Shown: one piece after another, positions 8,501 to 16,999 of the stretch
Position numbering within the stretch: the stretch's first letter is position 1
Layout of the letters: each line of letters starts with the position of its first letter
Assembly: GCA_937998045.1 (NCBI GenBank)
Contig: CALKVG010000504.1
Span: 1 to 20,571, forward strand
Length of the DNA: 20,571 bases
Origin: an uncultured Myxococcales bacterium
Lineage (GTDB): Bacteria > Myxococcota_A > Polyangia > Polyangiales > Polyangiaceae
Direction: 5' to 3'
Notes under the pieces: model-generated
Databases searched by the model: none
What the model was told of the DNA's origin: nothing
What the model saw: the letters and a program-made list of their open reading frames with translations, nothing else
Translations under genes and position numbers: made by a program

Positions 8501-8628
8501 CGAACAGCGCCGTATCGAAGTGGTCACGCACCGACCGTCGGTTTGGCCTCCTCGCCGAGCTGGGCACGCGCCCGCGGACCACGTACCTCGGCAAAGTAAG
8601 GAACCCGAAACCGGAGATGGGGGCCTAA
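5527..8628 (+). CDS. actB: ACIII subunit ActB, molybdopterin-like and Fe-S fusion
   Basis: ActB is the large peripheral subunit of alternative complex III. The 1033-residue protein joins a molybdopterin-oxidoreductase-like domain (about 60-780), known in this family to lack the cofactor, to a C-terminal PsrB/NrfC-like iron-sulphur domain. A twin-arginine-type signal is visible (YLGRRGLLG, R38-R39, then a hydrophobic stretch to C57), so export by Tat is likely. Fifteen cluster cysteines are seen: C795, 798, 801, 805; C856, 859, 864, 868; C888, 894, 898; C945, 948, 975, 979. This fits three [4Fe-4S] and one [3Fe-4S] clusters. The third group has CIGTRYCANNC spacing, with no fourth ligand. ATG 5527 overlaps the actA stop; a GTG three codons earlier is less likely. 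actC starts directly after the stop. Confidence 0.95.
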   Translation: MSKRVPYPSLSPAQDGAPEFSKGHVDTPPTEEALYLGRRGLLGAMAATFALVGAEGCRRPIENIVPYTKMPEDVIPGVPAHYATVIQRRGEALGLLVESHEARPTKIEGNESHPSSLGGADLVAQATILDLYDPERSTTPRKAGAPSNWADFERELAAKLSAYDADQGARLRILMQPTISPTLLRVRGALAQRFPKARVHTWSAVADSNVREGVRIATGQPAHPIYAFEKARVILALDSDFLQTETGAVRSTKLFASGRRLRSSRDNAMSRLYVVEPALTTTGANADHRLRLPAADIQRYLCALALELQKAPGAVALGELQGSISKLANADGIPAKWLSVAARDLLDSRGRSLIVVGSRQPPVVHALAHALNHLLNNVGSTVAYSPVADADEIDAATDIKALADALGAGQVESLIILGGNPVYDAPADLAFGDALRKAAFSVHASLFFDETSEKCTWHVPQAHEYESWGDARSLDGTLAVQQPLIAPLYGGRSDIELLALVAKAPETSAYDAVRATAFGTILSAHDLLGCGPFNEKGKAECHDSAGNPIHALLGDAEREWSRALAIGVLHRAPPPPAGPMVRAADVAAALEKAQPQPRVGAGAIEVTFAPCPKMVDGRHANNTWLQELPDPTTKLVWDNAALVSPATAKELGLSSRDVVKIALGDRSITAPVWVQPGQADHSIALTLGWGRKKAGRIGNDRGFNAYPLRTTRNLGFASGVQVTKTGDEPYFFAQTQEHASAEDRPIAHEATLLEYKSRPNFAELDSPPPRALPLWTQQDYSQGHQWGMSVDLNACTGCNACVVACMSENNVPVVGKREVWRGRSMHWIRIDRYYVENAQLGATAEDPLVIHEPLMCVHCEEAPCENVCPVNATTHGPEGLNEMAYNRCIGTRYCANNCPYKVRRFNYLNWHNDVVWKETGGLPETLQMQQNPNVTVRFRGVMEKCTYCVQRIQSAKIRAKRDYRELRDGEIKTACQQTCPADAIVFGDVNDPNSAVSKWSRTDRRFGLLAELGTRPRTTYLGKVRNPKPEMGA

Positions 8629-10097
<1,469 letters not shown>

Positions 10098-10098
<1 letters not shown>

Positions 10099-10670
10099 TG
10101 GAAGCGCGCCCCACGAGCAGGCGTCGGACTCCGTCGATCATTCTGGCGGAGTACAAGTCCGCGCACGACGTGCTGCACGCGGCCGAGAAGGTTCGCGATG
10201 CCGGCTACGTCCGCTGGGATACGCACACCCCGTTTCCGGTGCACGGGATGGATCGCGCGATGGGACTGCGCGATTCGCGCCTCGGCTGGATCGTCATCGT
10301 CTTCGCGCTCACGGGTCTCACGGGCGCGTTCGCGATGATGCACTGGATGAATGGCGTCGACTATCCCACCGTCGTCGGCGACAAGCCCCCCGGCGCACCT
10401 CAGACGCTGCCGTCGATGGTGCCCATCTTGTTCGAGCTGACCATCCTGCTGTCGGCGTTCGGCGCGGTGCTCGGCATGTTCCACCTGAACCGGCTTCCGC
10501 GCCACCATCACCCCGTGTTCGAGTCGGACCGCTTCCGCCTCGCCAGCGACGATCGCTTCTTCATCTCGATCGAAGCTGACGACCCGAAGTTCGACGTCGA
10601 CAAGACGCCGGCGCTCCTCGCAGGTGCGCACGCGGCGAACGTCGAAGTCATCGAGGAGGACGTGTCGTGA
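10098..10670 (+). CDS. actD: ACIII subunit ActD (DUF3341)
   Basis: ActD is a small subunit of alternative complex III, of the DUF3341 family, with no cofactor. The 190-residue protein has a soluble N-terminal part that is typical of the family (ILAEYKSAHDVLHAAEKVRDAGY, cut here to its first residues ILAEYKS), then two membrane helices at about 60-85 and 110-135, the motif HGMDRAMGLRDSRLGW before the first helix and PRHHHPVFESDRF after the second. The C-terminal part is soluble and acidic. ATG 10098 overlaps the actC stop by one base; the frame is open further upstream only as shadow. The stop overlaps the actE GTG start. The first dozen residues are basic and variable. Confidence 0.92.
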
Positions 10671-11326
10671 GCCGCTTCGCCACGGCGCACATCGTGACCG
10701 CCGGTCTGCTCGCGGCGGGTGCCCTCGCCGGGTGCCAGGGGCAGACCAGCGAAGACCCGCCGATCGCGCTCGAACGCAACATGTACGACACGGAGCGCTA
10801 CAACCCCGAGTCGTACTCGCAGTTCTTCCCGGACCACCGGACGATGCGGCAACCGGTCGAGGGGACGATCGCGCGCGACCGCTACGAGGACGAGCCCGAG
10901 GTCGCGACCGGGTTGACGGCCGACAAATCCGGCTACGTGATGGTCGTCCCGCCCCCTCTCGTGAACCGCATGGGCGGAATGTCGAAGTTCCTCGCGCGCG
11001 GGCAGGAGCGCTTCGGCATTTACTGCGCGCCGTGCCACGGGCTCACCGGCGACGGCAAGGGAATGGTCGTCTGCAAGCGCGATAAGGCGACCGACCCGTG
11101 CGAGTCGCGCGGCTTCCCCCCGCTGCCTTCGTATGAGGACCCGCGCCTGCGGCACATGCCCGATGGGCAACTGTTCGCCACGATCACGCACGGCGTCCGC
11201 ACGATGCCGGCGTATGGCCCGCAGATTCCCGTGACGGATCGGTGGGCCATCGTCGGCTACGTACGAGCGCTCGAGCTGAGTCAGCTCGCCGAAGCGAACC
11301 CCGCGCAACCGGAGCCGAAGAAGTGA
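10667..11326 (+). CDS. actE: ACIII subunit ActE, monohaem cytochrome c lipoprotein
   Basis: ActE is the monohaem cytochrome c subunit that passes electrons from ActA towards the oxidase. The 219-residue product has a lipoprotein signal peptide with lipobox LAGC (C23), a long linker typical of ActE containing NMYDTERYNPES (38-49), and one haem c site CAPCH (120-124) in the class I context GTGDGKG-like (GLTGDGKG). The sixth ligand is probably M180 in RTMPAYG. An extra cysteine pair, C136 and C145, lies just after the haem site and could form a disulphide. The start is GTG 10667, overlapping the actD stop as GTGA. The end overlaps actF in the same way. Confidence 0.93.
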   Translation: MSRFATAHIVTAGLLAAGALAGCQGQTSEDPPIALERNMYDTERYNPESYSQFFPDHRTMRQPVEGTIARDRYEDEPEVATGLTADKSGYVMVVPPPLVNRMGGMSKFLARGQERFGIYCAPCHGLTGDGKGMVVCKRDKATDPCESRGFPPLPSYEDPRLRHMPDGQLFATITHGVRTMPAYGPQIPVTDRWAIVGYVRALELSQLAEANPAQPEPKK

Positions 11327-12711
11327 GCACGAAAGGCAAACAGAGCAGCCAAGCCGGCGACGGCGCGAACGGACCGAATTACCGCATTCCGGCGAATTCC
11401 CCGTGGGCCGGGGCGTGGAAGATCGCGGCCGCGATTGGCGTCGTGGGCCTCGCCATCGCGGCGTACGGGTGGGCGACCGACAAGGACCGATTCCCGTTCT
11501 CGTATCTCTTCGGCTACTTCGTTTCGCTGAGCCTCGCGCTCGGGGCGCTGTTCTTCGTCTTGGTGCTGTACATCACGAAGGCGTCCTGGGGCATCAGCGT
11601 GCGCCGCGTCGCGGAGCTCTTGATGCGGCCCATCGGGCAGGTCTTCCCGCTCCTCGTCATCCCGCTCGTCCTGACGATGCCGCAGCTCTTCCCCTGGATG
11701 GGCGCCAAGCACGCCGTCCAGGAGACGACCTCCGAGCAACGGCACGGCACCACGGAGAAGAAGGCGTCGCCGCTCGATGAGGCGCGCGGACTTGCCTCCC
11801 GCGAGCCGGCGGCCTTGCGGGATCTCCCCGTCGCGAGCGCGACCAGGATGGACAAGGCCGAGGAGGCCCACGAGCAGAAGATCGTCGACCACAAGCGCGC
11901 ATGGATGAACAAGGGGTTCGTCATCGGTCGCCTCATCGCGTACCTGCTCATCTGGTGGTGGCTGAGCGACCGCTACTTCGTCTGGTCGAGCGAGCAAGAC
12001 AAGACGAAGGCCTTCGAGAACACCGTCGCAGCCCAGCGCTTCTCGCCGGCGGCCCTCATGCTGTTTGCGGTCACTCTGACGTTCTTCGCCTTCGACTGGC
12101 TCCTGTCGCTGAACGCGACCTGGTACTCGACCATCTTCGGCGTCTACATCTTCGCGCAGACGTCGCTCTTCCTGATGGCATCGCTGATCCTGATCACCCT
12201 CGTGCTGAGGAAGAGCGGGCTTCTGGGTGATGCGGTGAACGTCGAGCACTACCACGACATGGGGAAGCTTCTCTTCGGCTGGATCGTCTTCTGGTCGTAC
12301 ATCGCCTTCGCCCAGTTCTTTCTCATTTGGTACTCGAACATCCCCGAGGAGACCGCGTGGTTCCACCAGCGCTGGAGCGATAACGGCGGGACATGGAAGG
12401 TCACCAGCCTGGCGCTCGTCGTGATGCACTTCTTCGTGCCCTTCTGGTTTCTGCTCTCCCGCAACACCAAGCGACGACTTTCGCTCCTCGCCGCCGGTGC
12501 TGTGTGCATGGTCGTCATGCACATCGTCGAGGTGTACTGGGTGGTGATGCCGAACTTCGGGCCCCTCCAGCCCAACATCGTCGACCTGGGGTGCCTGCTC
12601 GGCGTGCTGGGCGTGTACCTGTCGGCGGTGTTCTACGGAATGCGCGACGTCGCGCTCGTCCCCGTGGGCGATCCGCGGCTCCTTCGCGCGCTCGACTTCG
12701 AGAACGCATAG
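11323..12711 (+). CDS. actF: ACIII subunit ActF, NrfD-like membrane protein
   Basis: ActF is the second polytopic NrfD-like membrane subunit of alternative complex III. The 462-residue protein has ten predicted helices, from about residue 29 to 445, with family-like segments FAFDWLLSL in helix 5, WYSNIPEET after helix 7 and VMHIVEVYWVVMP in helix 9. GTG 11323 overlaps the actE stop by four bases and is preferred over the upstream ATG 11242, which would run through actE. Between helix 3 (ending FPW near residue 126) and helix 4 (starting near 195) there is a highly charged stretch of about 65 residues rich in E, K, R and A. As I recall ActF homologues, this connection is about 25 residues, so an insertion of roughly 40-45 is likely. 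By topology it would face the periplasm. Confidence 0.93.
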   Translation: MSTKGKQSSQAGDGANGPNYRIPANSPWAGAWKIAAAIGVVGLAIAAYGWATDKDRFPFSYLFGYFVSLSLALGALFFVLVLYITKASWGISVRRVAELLMRPIGQVFPLLVIPLVLTMPQLFPWMGAKHAVQETTSEQRHGTTEKKASPLDEARGLASREPAALRDLPVASATRMDKAEEAHEQKIVDHKRAWMNKGFVIGRLIAYLLIWWWLSDRYFVWSSEQDKTKAFENTVAAQRFSPAALMLFAVTLTFFAFDWLLSLNATWYSTIFGVYIFAQTSLFLMASLILITLVLRKSGLLGDAVNVEHYHDMGKLLFGWIVFWSYIAFAQFFLIWYSNIPEETAWFHQRWSDNGGTWKVTSLALVVMHFFVPFWFLLSRNTKRRLSLLAAGAVCMVVMHIVEVYWVVMPNFGPLQPNIVDLGCLLGVLGVYLSAVFYGMRDVALVPVGDPRLLRALDFENA

Positions 12712-12718
12712 GCCAAGC

Positions 12719-13225
12719 ATGCCCACCGACAAGTCCGAGCCCCGAACCGGATTGATCATCAAGATCGGCGTTGCCTCGATCGTGACGCTGGTCCTCACGC
12801 ATGTGGCGCTGGTCGCCTATTTCGACCACGCCGCTCAGGGCGAAGAGTACCGGAAGATCGGCTCCGTCCCGCCGGCCGCCCTGATGGACGTCCGGGCCTC
12901 CGAACACCAGCGGTTGTCGTCCGGTCCGGTGCCCATCGACAAGGCCATGCAGATGATGAAGGAGCGCAACCGCGGCGGAGCGAGCCCGGACATCATGCCG
13001 TCTGCCTCGATGGACATGGCGCCAATGCAGGGGTGGGTGAAGATGCCGTCCGAGGTTCCGATGCCGATGATGGCGGCCGCCAGCGCCGCGTCGGCCGCCG
13101 CCGCCCCCACCGAGTCCGCAGCACCCGCCGTCGCCGCCCCCGACGCAGGCACGGACGCCGCGCCGAAGCGCGACCACGGTGCGCCCCCGACTTCCGCGCC
13201 GAAACACCCCACCAAACAGCTCTGA
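12719..13225 (+). CDS. Unknown Met-rich membrane-anchored protein of the act-cta operon
   Basis: I do not recognise a named family for this 168-residue protein. It has a short basic N-terminus, one membrane helix (about 11-34) and then an outward-facing tail. The tail contains PIDKAMQMMKERNR (72-85), which recalls the short 'PIxxAM' segment of small proteins and cytochromes near oxidase genes, then a Met-rich stretch with M93, M98, M100, M103, M109, M115, M117 and M118 interspersed with Pro and Ser, and finally an Ala/Pro-rich, Lys-ended low-complexity tail. No Cys is present. It lies 7 bases after actF and just before the Sco gene. Reasonable ideas are an accessory ACIII subunit or a copper-handling protein for CuA or CuB. 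Both are inferences. Confidence 0.8.
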   Translation: MPTDKSEPRTGLIIKIGVASIVTLVLTHVALVAYFDHAAQGEEYRKIGSVPPAALMDVRASEHQRLSSGPVPIDKAMQMMKERNRGGASPDIMPSASMDMAPMQGWVKMPSEVPMPMMAAASAASAAAAPTESAAPAVAAPDAGTDAAPKRDHGAPPTSAPKHPTKQL

Positions 13226-13253
13226 GCCAGCCGTGAACCGCAGCACCCTTCCC

Positions 13254-14216
13254 ATGTCCACCACCCGCACTGGCGCTTCGCTTTCGCCGTTGCGCGCGCT
13301 CGTGGCGGTCGCGGTCTGCGTTGCGTCCTTGGTCATTCTGGCTTTGGCCGGCACCGACGCGCGCGCGCAGGCGTGGCGGGAGCAGCGCCAGGGCGTCCCG
13401 AACACGACTCCGCCGGAGCTCGAGGGTGTGGACATCGTCGAGCACCTCGGGGGAGCCCTCCCCCGCGACGCCGAGTTCCGCGACACCGAGGGCAAGCCAG
13501 TGAAGCTCGGGGACTACTTCGACGGAAAGCGGCCGACGCTGTTCGTCTTCGCGTACCACACGTGCCCGATGCTGTGCAGCCTCGTGCTCGACGCGACGGT
13601 GAAGGCTCTGAACGACGTGCCGTGGACGGTCGGCGACGAGTTCGACGTCGTCTCCGTGAGCATCGACCCTCGCGACACGCCCGAGACCGCGGCGAAGAAG
13701 CGCGCGCAAGTGATCGACGGCTACCCGCGCGCGAAGGGCAAGGCCGACGCGACTCGCGGCTGGCACTTTCTCGTCGGCGACGAGGCGAACATCCGCAAGG
13801 TCACGCAGGCCATCGGCTTTCAGTACAACTACGACGCCCGCCAGAAGCAGTACGCGCACCCTGCGGCGATCTACCTGCTGACGCCGCAAGGGAACATCGC
13901 CCGCTATCTCTACGGCATTCAGTACGCACCCGGTGACGTTCGTCTCGGTCTCCTCGAAGCGACCGAGGGGCGATCGATCTCGACGAAAGAGAAGATCCTC
14001 CTCTACTGCTACCACTACGATCCCCAGGGCAAGCACTACTCCCTCGTTGCCCTGAACGTCATGCGCCTGGGCGGCGTCGTGACGCTCGTTCTCCTGGGGG
14101 GCTTCTTGACCGTCATGTGGGTTCGCGAGCGTCGCCGGCGCAAGGCGCGCGACCGCAGCCCGCCTGCAGAACTCAGCGCGTCCCGCGAGAACCACGCTGG
14201 AGCTCACCTCTCATGA
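13254..14216 (+). CDS. sco: SCO1/SenC family copper chaperone
   Basis: Sco proteins deliver or reduce copper for the CuA centre of cytochrome oxidase subunit II. The product (320 residues from ATG 13254) has a clear signal peptide or anchor (about 13-36), a thioredoxin-like domain with the copper motif CPMLC (C104, C108) and the distal ligand H202 in YAHPA. DVVSVSIDPRDTP (131-143) is a conserved Sco segment. A second membrane helix (about 265-290, followed by RERRRRK) anchors the C-terminus, a two-anchor layout seen in several delta-proteobacterial Sco proteins. An in-frame GTG at 13233, 7 bases after the previous stop, is an alternative start; neither has a strong ribosome site. The stop overlaps the ctaC start as ATGA, which links it functionally to the CuA subunit. 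Confidence 0.92.
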   Translation: MSTTRTGASLSPLRALVAVAVCVASLVILALAGTDARAQAWREQRQGVPNTTPPELEGVDIVEHLGGALPRDAEFRDTEGKPVKLGDYFDGKRPTLFVFAYHTCPMLCSLVLDATVKALNDVPWTVGDEFDVVSVSIDPRDTPETAAKKRAQVIDGYPRAKGKADATRGWHFLVGDEANIRKVTQAIGFQYNYDARQKQYAHPAAIYLLTPQGNIARYLYGIQYAPGDVRLGLLEATEGRSISTKEKILLYCYHYDPQGKHYSLVALNVMRLGGVVTLVLLGGFLTVMWVRERRRRKARDRSPPAELSASRENHAGAHLS

Positions 14217-15226
14217 ATGAACCCGCCACGTTCCAGCTCCCGGAGCAGATGTCGACGATCGCCGCTGACGTCGACTGGCTCTACTACTTCATCTACTGGC
14301 TGAGCGTCGTCCTCTTCGTCGCGATCGTCGGTGCGATGGTCTATTGGGCGATCAAGTATCGCGAGCGAAAGGGACACAAGGCCGAGCCCACGGGCCACAA
14401 CGTGCCCCTCGAGATCGCGTGGACGATCGCTCCGATTTTCATTCTCGCCTTCCTCTTCCACAAGGGGTTCACGGGGTACATGGACATGTCCATCGCGCCT
14501 GCGGGCTCGATGGAGATCCGCGTGAACGCCAAGCAGTGGGGCTGGGAGTTCGTTTATCCCAACGGAGGGAGCGACAGCGAGCTCCACGTTCCCGTGCACA
14601 AACCGGTGAAGCTCGTGATGGGCTCCGCGGACGTCCTCCATTCGTTCTTCGTCCCCGCCCTGCGCGTGAAGCGCGACGTCGTGCCCGGCATGTTCACGAC
14701 CGTCTGGTTCGAGGCCACGCACGTCGGACAGGACGATATCATGTGTGCCGAGTACTGCGGCGGCCGGAGCAAGGACGCGAACGGCGACGAGCTGCCGTTC
14801 CCGCAGATGACCGGCCACTGGTCGATGCACTCGCTGTTGCACGTCGAGAGCGAGGAGGACTTCATGAAGTACCTCGTCAGCATCGGCGACAAGTGCGCGT
14901 CCTACACGGTGAAGGGGCAGGTCTGCCCGAACAACATCCTGGTCGAGGCGGGCCAGAGCCTGTACACGAAGAAGGGATGCGTGGCGTGTCACACGACGAC
15001 CGGCGCAAAGCTCGTCGGGCCGTCCTGGAAGGGTATCTGGGGCAAGACCGAGTCTACCGATCACGGCCCCATCACCGTCGATGATCAATACGTTCGCGAG
15101 TCGGTCCTCGATCCTCAGGCGAAGATCGTGACGGGCTTCCCGCCGACGATGCCGCCTTTCCGGGGTCAGATCAGCGATCAGGAGCTCGACGAGATCACCG
15201 CGTACATCAAGAGCCTGAAGGACTAA
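14213..15226 (+). CDS. ctaC: Cytochrome c oxidase subunit II, caa3 type with haem c
   Basis: This subunit accepts electrons from cytochrome c or ACIII and passes them to haem a. The 337-residue protein has two membrane helices (about 22-47 and 65-90), a cupredoxin domain with the CuA centre, and a fused C-terminal cytochrome c domain with CVACH (256-260) and likely Met ligand M313, which defines the caa3 type. CuA ligands are H143 (VLHSF), C178, E180 and C182 (CAEYC), then H202 and M205 (GHWSM). The spacing from C182 to H202 is 20 residues, whereas the usual motif CxExCGxxHxxM has 4, so there is a 16-residue insertion. A further cysteine pair (C228, C238) sits between the CuA and haem domains. 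There is no obvious cleaved signal peptide. The start overlaps the Sco stop by four bases. Confidence 0.95.
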   Translation: MNEPATFQLPEQMSTIAADVDWLYYFIYWLSVVLFVAIVGAMVYWAIKYRERKGHKAEPTGHNVPLEIAWTIAPIFILAFLFHKGFTGYMDMSIAPAGSMEIRVNAKQWGWEFVYPNGGSDSELHVPVHKPVKLVMGSADVLHSFFVPALRVKRDVVPGMFTTVWFEATHVGQDDIMCAEYCGGRSKDANGDELPFPQMTGHWSMHSLLHVESEEDFMKYLVSIGDKCASYTVKGQVCPNNILVEAGQSLYTKKGCVACHTTTGAKLVGPSWKGIWGKTESTDHGPITVDDQYVRESVLDPQAKIVTGFPPTMPPFRGQISDQELDEITAYIKSLKD

Positions 15227-15243
15227 GGGTAAGGAGTCTGGTC

Positions 15244-16965
15244 ATGGCAGCAGTCGACATCCCGGTAGCCGGCGGGCACGCGGCGGACGCGCACGGCGAC
15301 CCGCATGCAAACTACCTGAAGGCCAAGCGCGGGATCGGCTCGTGGTTGGTGACGCTAGACCACAAGCGCATCGGGCTCATGTACCTGACCATGGTCTCGT
15401 TGGCGTTCCTCGTCGGCGGGATCTTCGCGTTGCTCCTTCGCATCGAGCTCTTTTCGCGCGGCAAGACCATCGTCGACGGCGAGACCTACAATCGCTTCTT
15501 CACGCTGCATGGCGCGATCATGGTCTTCCTTTTCATCATCCCGAGCGTGCCGGCGGCGCTGGGCAACTTCTTCTTGCCGATCATGATCGGCGCGAAGGAC
15601 GTCGCGTTCCCGCGTCTGAACCTCCTCAGCTTCTACATTTATCTCGTCGGCCTCGCGATCCTGCTCGTCAGCATCGTCAGCGGCGCCGTCGATACGGGCT
15701 GGACCTTCTACACGCCCTACAGCGTGCAGTCGTCGAACTCGGTCATCTCGATGACGCTTGGAGTGTTCGTGCTCGGGTTCTCGTCGATCCTGACGGGCGT
15801 CAACTTCCTCGTGACGGTGCACACGATGCGCGCGCCGGGCTGCACCTGGGCCCGCATGCCGCTCTTCGTTTGGGGAATGTACGCGACGGCGCTCATGCAG
15901 ATCCTCGCGACGCCGGTGCTCGCCATCACGCTGCTGCTCCTCTGTGCGGAGCGCTTCTTCGGCATCGGGATCTTCGACCCGAAGCTCGGCGGCGACCCGG
16001 TCCTCTTCCAGCACTTCTTCTGGTTTTACTCGCACCCCGCCGTCTACATCATGATCGTGCCGGGGATGGCCATCAACAGCGAGCTCATTGCCACGTTCTC
16101 GCGACGAGCCATCTTCGGGCAGTTCGCGATCGCGATGTCGTCTCTCGGCCTCGCGCTCCTCGGGTTCCTCGTGTGGGGCCACCACATGTTCGCGGCCGGG
16201 ATGAGCGAGTTCGCGACGATGTTGTTCTCCGCTCTCACGTTCCTCGTGGCCATCCCGAGCGGCGTGAAGGTCTTCAATTGGACGGCCACGATCTACAAGG
16301 GCTCCATCCTCTGGGCGTCACCGATGCTCTACGGGATGGCGTTCATCTTCCTCTTCACGATCGGCGGCCTGACCGGGCTATTCCTCGGCACGCTGAGCGT
16401 CGACATCCACCTGACCGACACGTACTTCGTCGTGGCCCACTTCCACTACGTCATGATGGGCGGCACGGTCATCGCGTTCCTGGGAGGCCTGCTCTACTGG
16501 TGGCCGAAGATGACCGGCAAGATGCACGACGAGAGGAAGGCCAAAATAGGCTTCTGGTTCGTCTTCATCGGGTTCAACACGGTATTTATCCCTCAGTTCA
16601 TCATGGGGTCGCGCGGCATGCCGCGGCGCTACTACGACTACCTGCCGCAGTTCGAGCCGTTCCACAAAGTGTCGACGGTGGGGTCGTGGATTCTCGCGAC
16701 GGGGCTGTTCATCACGGCGTACACGCTCCTCGAAGCGCTCTGGAAGGGGAAGAAGGCCCCTCGCAACCCCTGGAATTCGGCGGGCTACGAGTGGTTGACC
16801 GAGACGGTGCCGCCTCTCGCGAACTTTCACCAGCCCCCGGTCTTCACGCGAGGCCCGTACGACTACCACCTCGCCACCCCGGAGGAGCTCGCAACGGGCG
16901 AGGACGGGCGCGAGGTCAGCTTCACGACCCAAATGGCTGCGAAGGAGAGCACCCACCCGGCGTGA
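15244..16965 (+). CDS. ctaD: Cytochrome c oxidase subunit I, haem-copper type A2
   Basis: CtaD reduces oxygen to water at the haem a3-CuB site and pumps protons across the inner membrane. The 573-residue protein has about 12 helices. Ligands seen are H89 and H401 (low-spin haem a), H399 (haem a3), and H264, H313 and H314 (CuB). The segment FYSHPAVY (261-268) has the YS pair and no Glu, which marks the A2 subtype; Y268 is the cross-linked tyrosine. D119 in AKDVAFPRLN and K342 in SGVKVFNW mark the D and K proton paths. AAGGAG at 15231-15236, 7 bases before ATG 15244, is the strongest ribosome site in the operon. The N-terminal 22 residues are rich in His, Ala and Asp. A hairpin lies over the stop codon. 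Confidence 0.97.
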   Translation: MAAVDIPVAGGHAADAHGDPHANYLKAKRGIGSWLVTLDHKRIGLMYLTMVSLAFLVGGIFALLLRIELFSRGKTIVDGETYNRFFTLHGAIMVFLFIIPSVPAALGNFFLPIMIGAKDVAFPRLNLLSFYIYLVGLAILLVSIVSGAVDTGWTFYTPYSVQSSNSVISMTLGVFVLGFSSILTGVNFLVTVHTMRAPGCTWARMPLFVWGMYATALMQILATPVLAITLLLLCAERFFGIGIFDPKLGGDPVLFQHFFWFYSHPAVYIMIVPGMAINSELIATFSRRAIFGQFAIAMSSLGLALLGFLVWGHHMFAAGMSEFATMLFSALTFLVAIPSGVKVFNWTATIYKGSILWASPMLYGMAFIFLFTIGGLTGLFLGTLSVDIHLTDTYFVVAHFHYVMMGGTVIAFLGGLLYWWPKMTGKMHDERKAKIGFWFVFIGFNTVFIPQFIMGSRGMPRRYYDYLPQFEPFHKVSTVGSWILATGLFITAYTLLEALWKGKKAPRNPWNSAGYEWLTETVPPLANFHQPPVFTRGPYDYHLATPEELATGEDGREVSFTTQMAAKESTHPA

Positions 16966-16974
16966 GCCGGGTGG
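16953..16974 (+). other. Hairpin enclosing the ctaD stop codon
   Basis: A perfect 9-bp stem CCACCCGGC/GCCGGGTGG with loop GTGA places the ctaD TGA inside the loop. No T-run follows, so full termination is unlikely. In a ctaD-ctaE gap of 34 bases it may act as a 3' mRNA stabiliser or a processing site that sets subunit ratios. This is inference from structure alone. Confidence 0.55.
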
Positions 16975-16999
16975 CGTGGTCAACACCTGAAGGACTGAG

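Noticed and set aside
5527..8628. Reading ActB as an active molybdenum enzyme
   Set aside because: The fusion layout and the surrounding act genes identify ActB, whose molybdopterin-like domain is known to lack the cofactor.
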